From Paraphysomonas bandaiensis (taxonomy: Eukaryota; Chrysophyceae): a stretch of 64,000 nt of DNA. A program made the position numbers and the translations under genes. A model generated the notes under the pieces. The model did no database searches and was not told the origin of the DNA. It worked only from the letters and a program-made list of their open reading frames with translations. The stretch lies in contig CBFFRP010000457.1 in NCBI GenBank assembly GCA_965644295.1, positions 1 to 64,000 of the forward strand, given 5' to 3'. This document shows, piece after piece, positions 8,074 through 21,500 of the stretch (position 1 is its first letter; each line of letters opens with the position of its first letter).

Positions 8074-11000
8074 CTATATTCTTTTATGTACGTGCTGGCC
8101 AATATATATTTTTCGAGTAGGACTAACATCACCCAAGTGTTGCACAGAATGATCAAATATTGTGTTCATCACCAACAAAAATTCGTCTAGTGAATATACT
8201 GAATCGCCTTCTGATGTAGGACATGATGCCAGTATATCTATCATTTCCGGATCTGCAGGATCTATCCACTCGATAACGAGAACCCTAGAGGCATGTATGG
8301 CCAGAGCTCCTACGGCCTTCGCAAGATGACCGCCTCTCGAACAGTACGTAAACACGTGAAGACAATTCAATGCAAGTACTAAATCAACCTTTATAGAAAG
8401 GTGCATCGTGGAATTCAGAATATTATTCTGAACATGCCACCGTTCGCGAAAGGAATTCCAGTTTAAGTGATTTGTTAGAATGTCTACACCAGGCTCTTCA
8501 TAAGGTGCTGCTCCAGATTGAATGCGGTGCTCATTAGAAACCCATACACTTCTTGCATGCTGATTAACACAGACTAGACTCAATAGAGCTAATTCATCAC
8601 CGCCAACGTCTAATACACTCCATCCATCAAGCCTTGTCATAACACTTCGAATCATCTCATATCTCACGTTATCCAAGGCACTCGACGAGGATACGTTGGC
8701 AATTATAATGCCTGTATCAGATGCAGAGATCGTAGCTGATGTATGGAGACCAGATAGCTTCACTAAACTGCTATTCATAGAAACCTCAACCATGACAGAT
8801 TTTCCGCTGTGCTCCTCACATTTCTTACACAGATATCGACCTTTATTTGCAGTATCAGAGGAAGAGGACATATGTTCGTAAACATGTAATAAATTCGCAT
8901 ACAACTCTTCAATATCACTAACTGACCAAGCATTCTTTGATACATTCAGCATACGTTTGATCAATGGGTCAAATAGGGAAGTGTCCATGCGGGCAAACAT
9001 GTAAAACAGCTCTCGTATCACTATACCAGTACTATACACGTCGTTAAATGTTTCCTTTGCCTCCCTAAAGGAATCAACCAAAGGAAACCGATAATAATAC
9101 CCAACTGTAGAAGGTACAGGGTATTGATTTCGTACAGAAGGAGATACAGCCCACGTAAAATCAAAGAGTGTGACGTGATACTCTGCATTGGGTACCACCT
9201 CCGTGACTAAGAAATGCTCAGATTTGATATCTCGATGAACCACATACTTCTCCGCCATCATACCCAGGATATCAATAACAGCTCCGAATAAACTGGCAAG
9301 ATCTTCAATAGTTGTTACCTTAGTGGCAATATGTTCCGCAAGTGTTAAGCCGTCGATATACTCAGAAATACATACCGAAGCACCTGACACTCTGTGGTTA
9401 GGGTCAGTGTAATACACCCGCGGGAAGTGCGGTTTATACTTAGTTGCCAAACGGCCACCACGTAAAGGCTTCCATAGTCCAATGGTGGGAGAATTCATCA
9501 GAGAATTGTGATAGCACTCCACAGACGCGGCGTCATACGTAACCTCAGGGTCAGCTACTGCATGTGTGCGAATCTTCAGAACAGGATGGTATTGAGATTC
9601 CACGGAACAGAAAGAGTTACCAGGTAGTCTCGCCGTGCCGCGGCCTTTACTATTTTCACTGGAGCGAGAGATATGACCAGTATAGAGAGTCCAGTTGGTG
9701 TTCTCGAAATCGATGTCACAAATATATTGGCTGTCTGACGACTTTAGAAAGGTATTGGGTAGCGGAACTTGAAAGGTCGAGAGGCCCATACAACATGTAG
9801 AATACTCATTGATATACATAGAATCCGCCGAAATTCTTGGGTCGGTAAATACTACGTGACGGTGGGCATCAATCCACTCAAGGTGTTTGGAATTCGTGGG
9901 ACTGTCATACAACTCTAAATGACGAAGCGCCATTTCGTCAGAAGCGCACAGCCTTTTAACAGTGAATTCTGGTGTTGTCACCTCCTCTGCACTAGCGACT
10001 AATCGATAAATCCACTCAGGAGAGACATTAATCGTGCTGGACGAAATGCTTTGACGGATATCCAGCCTAAGATCAAATGTTGTTTTACCTGGCGGTATGA
10101 TGTCTATCCAGTGGGCTCGGATGTCATGAACATAATGGAGAACAAGCTGGTAACTGTCAGTTGTGAGTGTTATGTTCAAAGAAGACTGTATCGATACATC
10201 AAACGCGGCCTCAAGACATGATACATAATCCGACACAGCTTGTTTGGGACTGGTTAACAATCTTACAGCCGTTTTATTTTTCACACGATACGGAAAGCCA
10301 TCTATGTCGTCGATATATGGAAGCACATACGAAGCCCCACATCGATTCAGGGATTTCAAACTTTTACTTAATATGAGAGCGGTGGAATCAAGAGACGGAG
10401 CTTCACTGGGAGTGACATTCTGATATAGGTCAAGAGCAGCATGAAGAAGCTGGTCACATAACGGCGTGCTCAAATCATGCGCTGCGCAGAAACAAGTCAC
10501 TGCTGTCGGTACGTGCTGGTTGGCATATATATTCAAGTGAAACTGCCCTCCTTCAACATCCGCCTCCACCACCTGAACTGGCACCGAAATGATGGGAGTG
10601 GATGTTCCAGGTGGTGGGTTGGAACAATCATCGCGTTTATCTTTCGTAGAGCTTCGAAGGTGGGGCCAGAGAGACGATTTAGGGATGTAGTGATCAGTTT
10701 GCCAAACACGTGATCCAAGTAGACGTTGTTGTACATCCAGTGGGAGTGTACCATCACCAAGCCATCTGATATCCACCCACAACTGTTCATTTTCTAAAGT
10801 TACCACATTTCCAACTTCGACACCTCCATTCTCGTACATGAGCTCCGTGCTATCATATAAGCCATCGTTTAGTATATGAATTGCAGCTTCACCATCGAGA
10901 ATTTCTTTAGCTCGAAAGTAGTCACTCACTAAGAGTTCCATATACCGCATCTTACCATTTTTAATAATATATTGATATGGTGTAGATGGTAATACACGTA

Positions 11001-11541
11001 ATAAAACATATGAAAATGAAGATGATACTTGATTTAATGCATCAAACATATGTGATATATTACAAAATACTTGATTTTGATAATATTTTGAATATAAATT
11101 TAAAACTTTTAAATTATCTTTCGTTTCTTGTATATTATCAGTAGCATGTATAACCCATGGAACATTTGTATAATTTAATACATCCAAACGTAAAAATGTT
11201 TTAATTTGATATAATTTTGTATTAATTTGACGATATCCACGATTTGTATGATGATAGTCATAGTGTGGATGTGTATCATGTAGTATGTATATAATGAATG
11301 GTAAAGTACTACGAAAATCTGATTTATATTGACTATAAAAGTGTGATATAAATGATGAATGAGTGTGGGAGGGTAGAGGAGGGTGATGGATGTATGTATG
11401 GAGGGTGAGAGATGGAGTGGTGTTTATAAGGGAAATGAGTTGAGATGGTGGATAGATTGATGCCCAGTCGATAAGGATATGTTGTTCGATGGAAGTGGTG
11501 GAGTGGGAGAGAAGGAGGAAGAGAAAGGGATATATGTGCAT
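8074..11541 (-). CDS. large secretory protein with nucleotidyltransferase-like, kinase-like and methyltransferase-like domains
   Basis: 1155 residues in one exon, start ATG 11541. Residues 1-18 (MHIYPFLFLLLSHSTTS) look like a signal peptide, so the protein probably enters the ER/Golgi. About residues 210-300 contain a MELLVSDYFRAKEIL segment and VDIRWLGDG, a pattern I associate with nucleotidyltransferase-like polysaccharide enzymes. About 690-900 is a kinase fold: VVHRDIKSEHFLV is the catalytic loop and LFDFTWA the DFG equivalent (DFT), followed by DVYSTGIVIREL. A CxxC...C segment (CKKCEEHSG) separates it from about 965-1150, where WSVLDVGGDE and DLVLALNCLHVF fit a class I SAM-dependent methyltransferase. 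Kinase plus methyltransferase recalls bacterial O-antigen chain-capping WbdD, with the order reversed. Glycan modification is therefore inferred. Transcribed divergently from TMEM17 across a tetranucleotide array. Confidence 0.75.
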   Translation of the reverse strand: MHIYPFLFLLLSHSTTSIEQHILIDWASIYPPSQLISLINTTPSLTLHTYIHHPPLPSHTHSSFISHFYSQYKSDFRSTLPFIIYILHDTHPHYDYHHTNRGYRQINTKLYQIKTFLRLDVLNYTNVPWVIHATDNIQETKDNLKVLNLYSKYYQNQVFCNISHMFDALNQVSSSFSYVLLRVLPSTPYQYIIKNGKMRYMELLVSDYFRAKEILDGEAAIHILNDGLYDSTELMYENGGVEVGNVVTLENEQLWVDIRWLGDGTLPLDVQQRLLGSRVWQTDHYIPKSSLWPHLRSSTKDKRDDCSNPPPGTSTPIISVPVQVVEADVEGGQFHLNIYANQHVPTAVTCFCAAHDLSTPLCDQLLHAALDLYQNVTPSEAPSLDSTALILSKSLKSLNRCGASYVLPYIDDIDGFPYRVKNKTAVRLLTSPKQAVSDYVSCLEAAFDVSIQSSLNITLTTDSYQLVLHYVHDIRAHWIDIIPPGKTTFDLRLDIRQSISSSTINVSPEWIYRLVASAEEVTTPEFTVKRLCASDEMALRHLELYDSPTNSKHLEWIDAHRHVVFTDPRISADSMYINEYSTCCMGLSTFQVPLPNTFLKSSDSQYICDIDFENTNWTLYTGHISRSSENSKGRGTARLPGNSFCSVESQYHPVLKIRTHAVADPEVTYDAASVECYHNSLMNSPTIGLWKPLRGGRLATKYKPHFPRVYYTDPNHRVSGASVCISEYIDGLTLAEHIATKVTTIEDLASLFGAVIDILGMMAEKYVVHRDIKSEHFLVTEVVPNAEYHVTLFDFTWAVSPSVRNQYPVPSTVGYYYRFPLVDSFREAKETFNDVYSTGIVIRELFYMFARMDTSLFDPLIKRMLNVSKNAWSVSDIEELYANLLHVYEHMSSSSDTANKGRYLCKKCEEHSGKSVMVEVSMNSSLVKLSGLHTSATISASDTGIIIANVSSSSALDNVRYEMIRSVMTRLDGWSVLDVGGDELALLSLVCVNQHARSVWVSNEHRIQSGAAPYEEPGVDILTNHLNWNSFRERWHVQNNILNSTMHLSIKVDLVLALNCLHVFTYCSRGGHLAKAVGALAIHASRVLVIEWIDPADPEMIDILASCPTSEGDSVYSLDEFLLVMNTIFDHSVQHLGDVSPTRKIYIGQHVHKRI

Positions 11542-11619
11542 TGCAATGTGGAATATCTACACACACAACTATAAGATACATGCATACGATACCATACCAC
11601 AATATACCCTATATAACCC

Positions 11620-12412
11620 TCTACACATACATACACACATACATACACACATACATACATACATACATACATACATACATACATACATACATACATACAT
11701 ACATACATACATACATACATACATACATACATACATACATACATACATACATACATACATACATACATACATACATACATACATACATACATACATACAT
11801 ACATACATACATACATACATACATACATACATACATACATACATACATACATACATACATACATACATACATACATACATACATACATACATACATACAT
11901 ACATACATACATACATACATACATACATACATACATACATACATACATACATACATACATACATACATACATACATACATACATACATACATACATACAT
12001 ACATACATACATACATACATACATACATACATACATACATACATACATACATACATACATACATACATACATACATACATACATACATACATACATACAT
12101 ACATACATACATACACACATACATACACACATACATACACACATACATACATACATACATACATACATACATACATACATACATACATACATACATACAT
12201 ACATACATACATACATACATACATACATACATACATACATACATACATACATACATACATACATACATACATACATACATACATACATACATACATACAT
12301 ACATACATACATACATACATACATACATACATACATACATACATACATACATACATACATACATACATACATACATACATACATACATACATACATACAT
12401 ACATACATACAT
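11620..12412. repeat. (ATAC)n tetranucleotide array between divergent starts
   Basis: About 790 bp of nearly pure ATAC, with a few ACACAC variants at the left end and at 12114-12142. It ends 78 bp before the start of the minus-strand kinase/methyltransferase gene and 61 bp before the TMEM17 start. All frames stay open only because 4-bp repeats lack stops. Confidence 0.98.
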
Positions 12413-12473
12413 AGTCTCCGCTTATATTCAAACATCTCATCATTGTATCTCATATACACCTCCATCCTTTCCA

Positions 12474-12996
12474 ATGGAACTCCAACTCAAACCAAGTCAC
12501 TCTAATCTACCCCTCCAACAATCCCTCTACTACAACACTCTCTATTCCCTCCTCTATACTGCTCTTACAGGTGCATCTGCTCTTCATAAGGTAACTATCT
12601 CATTGATCTCATTCACCTCATACTAACATACCCCTCTATACTTGACAGATTAGTTACTATCAATATAATTTATTACTACAAAAATATATACTTATTCCCA
12701 TTATTTTGATATGGTTTTTAGCTGAAAATGTACGATTTTATTATGGTTTTAGTGGAAATTTACGAGAAAAAGTACCAGATTTATTGACATATTTATTGAT
12801 TACATGCTTTCCACAGATACCACTTATTATATACTTGAGTTTCTTTCAAGAGATTGTATTTCCAATGGATCTTATTATGGGTAGTATCATGTTATTGCTA
12901 CTAGTTATACAGATCACTTTTGGATATTCAATGTTGCAAGTATTGATTCAATCGCAGACAGCACAGTTTCTCCGTCTTTGCGACAATGAGGAGTAG
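12474..12996 (+). CDS. TMEM17: TMEM17-family ciliary transition-zone membrane protein
   Basis: Two exons, 12474-12590 and 12649-12996, joined in phase 0 (CATAAG|GTAACT ... TTGACAG|ATTAGT), give 154 residues. The N-terminus QQSLYYNTLYSLLY matches the family's SLYFNTYYFPLW-type start. GFSGNLREKVPDLL matches the diagnostic G-NL-EKVPEL loop. Four hydrophobic spans follow the TMEM17/TMEM216 layout. In animals TMEM17 belongs to the B9/tectonic complex that gates the ciliary transition zone, so the organism should make cilia or flagella. The ATG lies 61 bp downstream of the ATAC array. Short but complete relative to the family. Confidence 0.85.
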
Positions 12997-14230
12997 TGAG
13001 CTTCTCTATATGATATTAGGTCAATTATAGTAGTAGTAGATGTTCATCTCTGTGCTCCGGTCACGATATGTATGTATTGCGTGGTATTGTATAGTGTCAA
13101 AATTTCAAAGTATTTTTTTGCTGTAAGCTAAGTTTAATATGCTGAGGTGAAGTATACGATTGCAATTGTTATAGCAACAGCACTTGTGTGATATTATTTA
13201 TTACTTCATCATCAATCTGAGCCATCACCATCAATCAATATAGACTAAACTAGAAGAAAGTTGTCATCGTACACTCTGCATCATTCATACTACTGGCTAT
13301 CATAGCAACTGCCTCATTCCCAGGGCGTGCCCTAGTAAAGTGTTGGTGTAAAGCAATGTATAGATTTTTATTGAAAAATCCCGGAGTATTTTGTGTGTGT
13401 GGTGCCAAGCAAGCTTCAGCACATAAATGTGGCGATACGAATACAATTTTTTCGTATCTATCAGCATATATATATACGAATTTCAATCTAGTGAAATTAA
13501 CATTCCCTGAGCAATAATTTGAAACAATAATTTGATTTATTTATTTCTCAATGTTATCAGGGGGAATGCATATTTCTTTGACAGCAAGCGGGCCACAAAT
13601 AGCTATGCATTATATATATATATAGTGTATAGGTATTCATGTGTATATCATCATTAGGATGAAAGGATGAAAGATAAGCTACAATTTAACCTAGGGTTTT
13701 GCCCGAGATTTAAAATAAGGACAATGAGGGAATATAGCCTATTTATATAACTGTTCCATGCTGTTCCAAAATGAAGTAAAAATCAAATTTCTGTACCAAA
13801 GGAAAAGTAATGAGATACACGAAAAAATAAATAATATCTATTGAAGATATGCGTTCACAGCATCACATCTCGAAGGCTATCCACCAAGGCAATGTCTTAC
13901 AAAACAATGTAAACATCATCCTTCGATAAATCTCAATAAATTGCTTGTCAAGACACATACAGAAGAAATCAATTACGTTTAGCTACTGGGGACTTGTACA
14001 CAATGGTATATAACTCACCCACTTCTAGTGTTCATATCCTAAGAGACGATTCTTTCACTTCAAGGTCGAAATTATCTCTCAACGACTTTATGTTCAAATT
14101 CACCACGAAATATATGGTACATATTAGGTTTGTTTTTTATTCGCTATACATATTAATGTCGATAAATATCGTTGCTATATATACATAACTATCACATCGC
14201 CTGATCACTGTGGACATACTATCCGTGATA
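12997..14230. other. intergenic region between convergent genes
   Basis: AT-rich, no supported coding sequence. It should contain the 3' ends of TMEM17 and of the VWA alpha-kinase. A TATATA run occurs at 13612-13624. Confidence 0.6.
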
Positions 14231-17200
14231 CTATTCCACAATAGGGTTCACATACGTTGGCAAATTCAGTGCTTTACAGAAGTGATTGCACTTATGAGTT
14301 TTAAAAAATCTATCCATGCCGACCTGTCCCAGGTTTGTTCCTCCAAACTGTAACACATTCTGACAGTGGATGGATGGCGACAACAGGGTGAACTGGCCAT
14401 CGCTGTATACGCCTTGGCAGTCCACTACCATTAAGAAACCTTCGGTAATATAGTGTGTAAAATGAGAAAATGTTTGAATGATAGAATGATCAGTTCCTAA
14501 AGGGCTGGGACAGGGGAGGCATAGGCCATGGTTAGAGTTGTACTTTTCAGTAGTTCCATCCACCCGTTTCTCCAATAATACAATTGGTGCGCCAGACCTC
14601 TGTGCGAGCTGAATGACAAGAACGGGGTTTACAGAAACAGTCGGAGAATTGGGTGGCTTTTGATGACAGAATGCCTTGCAAAGAATGGACGTCACATTGG
14701 TTGTCACAACTGTTGTGAAGGCTTCACTAGTAAACAAATCTTCACTCTGAACCGCCGCCCTTGGAAAACGTATAAACCCTTGTGTCCAACTACTATCTGC
14801 TGAGTCTTTATACATAGCCTTGAAAATCGCCCTCTGGTTCGTTCTGGCGGTGGCATGGTTACTTACTTTAACTTCCATGGGGACAGTTGGAACAGTGCTC
14901 AGGTTTACAAGTGACGAAACTCTGTTCGCAACAATATCTGCAACACTGCCGGAGCACACTAAGTTGTACCTTACTGCCTTCTCGGGTGAAATGTCTCTCC
15001 ATTCTGATTCTTCTATAGATAGTGTGCTGAGCTGATTCAACATATCACCCACAAGATCGTGACGAGATATAGTATCTGATAGATTACTTGCCATGCTTGT
15101 GATCACAGCACCTGTGAGAGTAGATATCACAGATGCCGGATCTTGTGCATCAACACTTTCAATGTATGCTCGCGATAACTCTTCACCCCCTATTGGGTAT
15201 CCGATATCTATTAAATCACTTTCAGTGTCTGGATCATCACTGGTATCACTGGCAGCAGCTAATCGATTAAAAGTTTGCACCATTATATCCGTTGCGCTCT
15301 GGAGACGCCCGAAATAATATTTCACACGGAGTTTTTGCAAATCTCGAATAATGGGCTGGGGAGTCAAACTGGAAGGATCCCCTCCCGGATAATCATCCCG
15401 CGGAAGGTTGTGATATTCTGAACCATGGCAAGGCATGTCGCCTACCCCACATTAGTACATTACACTGAAACAGTGTTAAATTTCGGAAAGGACTTACCAA
15501 TATGGAAAAGGACTCGAGTTGTTGCTTGCCAGTAGAGATTTGTCACCAATTTCAACCCGCCCAAAACATCTGCCAGCATATCCCACCCTTCAATGTATTA
15601 CACGGTCAATATGATACAAATCGAATGACTTGAAATGCGAGGTCAATAAATGTAATAAGCCTATTTCCACGCATGCTAACACTCTACCAGACTATAAATA
15701 CCACGAGCATGTACTAACCTCCACCTCCAGGCCTGAGCTCTCCAATAACACGCTTAAATTGCTCTACATCACGAGTAAGGTCGACTACAATACGTGTCTT
15801 ACACTTGTCATTGGCACTAGCATTGTCGTTAACGTGATAATATGATATTAGTGCTAGTCGAAGTGAAGAATCGGGATGTAAATCTCGTACAGCATCTACA
15901 ATATCAGATATTTGTCGTTGAATGGCTCGTATATATGGATACATCGAACTAGTGCAATCGATTAAGATACAGAGATCTAACGATGCAATCTCTCGAAGTC
16001 GGACTCCAACTTCTGCATGAAAATGGTCATATGGACATGATGATATATATAGATATAGATATAGAAACACACATAATGCTTATTTAACTAATACCTTCAA
16101 TCATATATCATATATATGGCCATGACAGTACAATACGTAACCATATACTTGCATGCTTAAACCTTCAATTACATACCACTACATGCTACTATACAACTAT
16201 AGTGCTACACATATTCCATTATACCACTATTCATATTACTAGACACCTCTATACATTTTACTATACCACTATACATGATAATATACCGCTATACATATAA
16301 ATATACACCACACTACATATCACTCTACCACTATACATATTATATATATTACTATACATTGCTATACAAATTACTATACCACAATTCGTATAACTATACC
16401 ACTGTACATACTACTATACCATTATTCATATTACTATACATATTAGTATACCCCTTTACACAACTATACATATTACTATACACTACTATACACTAGTATA
16501 TATATTAGTATACTACTAACATGTTACTAGACTACTAAACACTCCTATGCATTTTACTATACACCACTATACATATCACTCTGCAATATATACACATTAC
16601 TATAACTACTAGTACACCACTTTACACTACTATAGACTACTATGCATAGTAACATACCACTACACCCTATTATACACTACTATAAATATTACCATACAAA
16701 TATACCACAACACACTACTATACCTAGAAGTATACCACTCTACCCTACTATAGACCACTATGCTGACTATTATACACACTACTATACCACTATACCCTAC
16801 TATAGACTACTATACTTACTACTATGTACCACTATACATTACTATACCACTATACGTACTATACACCACTATACCACTACACATTACTATACACTATACC
16901 CTATAACTAGTACACATACTATACACCACTATACCACTACACACTACTATACCTAGTAGTATACCACTAAACCCTGCTATAGACTACTAAAAATAACTAC
17001 TACGTACTATTACACCACACTATACATACTACTATAGACTATAATACACACTACTATGCCCTGCTATAGACTACAAAAAATAACTACTACATACTACTAT
17101 ACCACACTATACATACTACTATGCCACTACACACTACTATACCTAGTAGTATACCACTATACCCTGCTATAGACTACTAAAAATAACTACTACATACTAG

Positions 17201-17795
17201 TATACCACTACACACTACTATAGACCACTAAAAATAACTACTATACACCACTATACATAATACCATACCATACACTATTATACACACTACTATACCTAGT
17301 AGTATACCACTTAACGTATTATACCACAATACATACTACTATATACACTACTATACCACTATACCATACTATAACTAGTATACATACTACTATACTGACT
17401 ACTTTACCACTATACATAATACCATACCACTACACATACTAAACCACTGCACACTACTATACCACACTATACATACTACTATACTGACTACTATACCACA
17501 CTATACATACCACTATACATACTAGTATACCACTACACACTACCATACCACTATACACCACTATACATACTACTACACCACACTATACATACTACTATAC
17601 ACCACTACACACTACTACACACCACTATACAGTATAAGATATGGGAATACCATCAATACTACTCGTCCGGCTTCTTCTTTCATTACAAATATTATCATCT
17701 GCCTTTCGCTTACCCTTCAGAGGCGATAAACTATCAGTTTTCATATATCTAAATGCTGTTTCAGATCGAAAACTAGATTTTGTATTATTTTTCAT
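14231..17795 (-). CDS. VWA-domain alpha-kinase (VWKA-like)
   Basis: Four exons on the minus strand: 17795-17651, 16012-15719, 15587-15498 and 15441-14231, giving 579 residues in continuous phase. Exon 1 encodes a basic, Ser-rich leader (MKNNTKSSFRS...). An alternative donor at 17714 (AAGG|GTAAGC) is also in phase 1, so exon 1 length is uncertain. The VWA domain has the metal-site motif D-C-T-S-S in LCILIDCTSSM, then RPGGGGWDMLADVLGGL and RVLFHIGDMPCHG. The C-terminal alpha-kinase domain ends with the typical VVDCQGV, FGGTNLGQVGMDRFF and zinc-ligand THKCNHFCKAL motifs. VWA plus alpha-kinase is the architecture of Dictyostelium VwkA, linked there to contractile vacuole and myosin II function. 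Intron 1 is the 1.6-kb ACTATA tract. It is divergent from the membrane-protein gene at 18578. Confidence 0.82.
16075..17635. repeat. degenerate ACTATAC-rich tract in an intron
   Basis: About 1.5 kb of loosely repeated ACTATAC and ACTACTATACCAC phrases without a strict period. It fills intron 1 of the VWA alpha-kinase gene (minus strand). Copies of TACTACTATACC and AAAATAACTACTAC blocks recur, which suggests expansion by local duplication. Confidence 0.85.
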
Positions 17796-18577
17796 ATATT
17801 TCAATAAATTTCAATAAAATTTCCCTAAAAATGGGGAATAATATGTGTGTTGATAGAGAAAAGTGAGGAAGAAGGAAAGTTTTTCACTTACTTTGGAGTT
17901 GATTATTGTATTGGAGGATAAAAGGAAGTGTAATGAACAGTCAGTGTATATATATATATGTATGTATGTAGAGGAAGATCTCTGTATGTATATGCTATAA
18001 AATATACGCATATGTTGATCTTTATATAGTGTAACCTGAAGAACATAACGGACCAATCATATGCTTCTATATTATTATATGAATATTTTATTGGGGTGAA
18101 TATTCACATACTTGTACATTGGACGACTGTTTGTACAATGGTGTAGTATGGGAATATATTGTCCAATTAAATCACTAGTTTACTTCATTGAGATAGCTGA
18201 TACGTTGAATATATTCTATGTCAAAATAGAAAGTAACAGTATTATAGAAAAGTGGGATATCTATATAAAAAATAGGTAAAAATATACACATTTCAGGTTT
18301 TAGTAAGCAAAAACCAGGAAAATAGATTTCAAATAGTAGTTGTGTAACTCCAACTGATCGTTAAAAATATATATATAAAAACTACAGAAAAATTCAATAA
18401 AATACAAGCTTTCTAGATAATAAAATAGAAAATAGAAGCTTTTCAGAAGAAAACAATGCTATTTTTAATACCACACTCTGCTGTTTCTATACTCAGTCTG
18501 CTGAGATGTTGTGCATTAAAGCATGATAGAATTTAAACTTAGACAATAATTCAGAGGGACTAACAGCACTGTCGACA

Positions 18578-21500
18578 ATGAATATAGAATTAGAAATGAG
18601 CAATCCTGTATTGGATAGAGATCAACTGCCGGATAAGGTACAGTGAGTGTGCGTATATATACATACATGTACATAAAGGCAGGCCTACACACACACACAT
18701 AAGATGCATGTTATATATGATGGATGTTATATATGATGCATGTTATATATGATGCATGTTATATATGATGCATGTTATATATGATGTATGTTATATATGA
18801 TGTATGTTATATATGATGTATGTTATATATGATGTATGTTATATATGATGGATGTTATATATGATGCATGTTGTATATGATGTATGTTATATATGATGTA
18901 TGTTATATATGATGGATGTTATATATGATGTATGTTATATATGATGTATGTTATATATGATGTATGTTATATATGATGCATGCTATATATGATGCATGTT
19001 ATATATGATGTATGTTATGTATGATGTATGTTATATATGATGCATGTTATATATGATGTATGTTATATATGATGGATGTTATATATGATGCATGTTGTAT
19101 ATGATGCATGTTATATATGATGTATGTTATATATGATGGATGTTATATATGATGTATGTTATATATGATGTATGTTATATATGATGTATGTTATATATGA
19201 TGCATGCTATATATGATGCATGTTATATATGATGTATGTTATATATGATGTATGTTGTATATGATGCATGTTATGTATGATGTATGTTATATATGATGTA
19301 TGTTATATATGATGTATGTTGTATATGATGCATGTTATATATGATGTATGTTATATATGATGTATGTTGTATATGATGCATGTTGTATATGATGTATGTT
19401 ATATATGATGTATGTTATATATGATGTATGTTGTATATGATGCATGTTGTATATGATGTATGTTATATATGATGTATGTTATATATGATGCATGTTATAT
19501 ATGATGTATGTTATGTATGATGTATGTTATATATGATGTATGTTGTATATTATGTATGTTATATATGATGCATGCTATATATGATGCATGTTATATATGA
19601 TGTATGTTATATATGATGTATGTTGTATATGATGTATGTTATATATGATGCATGCTATATATGATGCATGCTATATATGATGCATGTTATATATGATGGA
19701 TGTTGTATATGATGTATGTTATATATGATGTATGTTATATATGATGTATGTTATATATGATGGATGTTATATATGATGTATGTTATATATGATGCATGCT
19801 ATATATGATGCATGTTATATATGATGTATGTTATATATGATGCATGTTATATATGATGTATGTTATATATGATGTATGTTATATATGATGTATGTTATAT
19901 ATGATGTATGTTATATATGATGCATGTTGTATATGATGCATGTTATATATGATGTATGTTATATATGATGGATGTTATATATGATGTATGTTATATATGA
20001 TGCATGCTATATATGATGCATGTTATATATGATGTATGTTATATATGATGTATGTTATATATGATGTATGTTATATATGATGTATGTTATATATGATGTA
20101 TGTTGTATATGATGCATGTTATGTATGATGTATGTTATATATGATGTATGTTATATATGATGTATGTTGTATATGATGCATGTTATATATGATGTATGTT
20201 ATATATGATGTATGTTGTATATGATGCATGTTGTATATGATGTATGTTATATATGATGTATGTTATATATGATGCATGTTATATATGATGTATGTTATGT
20301 ATGATGTATGTTATATATGATGTATGTTATATATGATGTATGTTATATATGATGCATGCTATATATGATGCATGTTATATATGATGTATGTTATATATGA
20401 TGTATGTTGTATATGATGTATGTTATATATGATGCATGCTATATATGATGCATGCTATATATGATGCATGTTATATATGATGTATGTTGTATATGATGCA
20501 TGTTATATATGATGTATGTTATATATGATGTATGTTATATATGATGTATGTTATATATGATGTATGTTATATATGATGTATGTTATATATGATGCATGCT
20601 ATATATGATGCATGCTATATATGATGTATGTTATATATGATGCATGTTATATATGATGTATGTTATATATGATGTATGTTATATATGATGCATGTTATAT
20701 ATGATGTATGTTATATATGATGCATGTTGTATATGATGTATGTTATATATGATGTATGTTATATATGATGCATGCTATATATGATGCATGTTATATATGA
20801 TGTATGTTATATATGATGCATGTTATATATGATGTATGTTATATATGATGCATGCTATATATGATGCATGTTATATATGATGTATGTTATATATGATGTA
20901 TGTTGTATATGATGTATGTTATATATGATGCATGCTATATATGATGCATGCTATATATGATGTATGTTGTATATGATGCATGTTATGTATGATGTATGTT
21001 ATATATGATGTATGTTATATGTGATGCATGTTGTATATGATGCATGTTGTATATGATGTATGTTATATATGATGTATGTTATATATGATGTATGTTGTAT
21101 ATGATGTATGTTATATATGATGTATGTTATATATGATGCATGCTATATATGATGCATGCTATATATGATGCATGCTATATATGATGTATGTTATATATGA
21201 TGCATGTTATATATGATGTATGTTATATATGATGTATGTTATATATGATGCATGTTATATATGATGTATGTTATATATGATGCATGTTGTATATGATGTA
21301 TGTTATATATGATGCATGTTATATATGATGTATGTTATATATGATGCATGTTATATATGATGTATGTTATATATGATGCATGCTATATATGATGCATGTT
21401 ATATATGATGTATGTTATATATGATGTATGTTGTATATGATGTATGTTATATATGATGCATGCTATATATGATGCATGCTATATATGATGTATGTTGTAT

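Noticed and set aside
11424-12626. Long ORFs of MYVC or IHTY repeats in the ATAC/TATG arrays (also at 28.8-29.8, 39.9-41.2, 46.8-47.6 and 56.0-56.5 kb)
   Set aside because: A 4-bp repeat without a stop is open in every frame on both strands; there is no codon bias or domain, and the arrays sit at gene starts.
15630-15845. Plus-strand ORFs over the VWA exons
   Set aside because: Antisense shadows of the minus-strand alpha-kinase gene.
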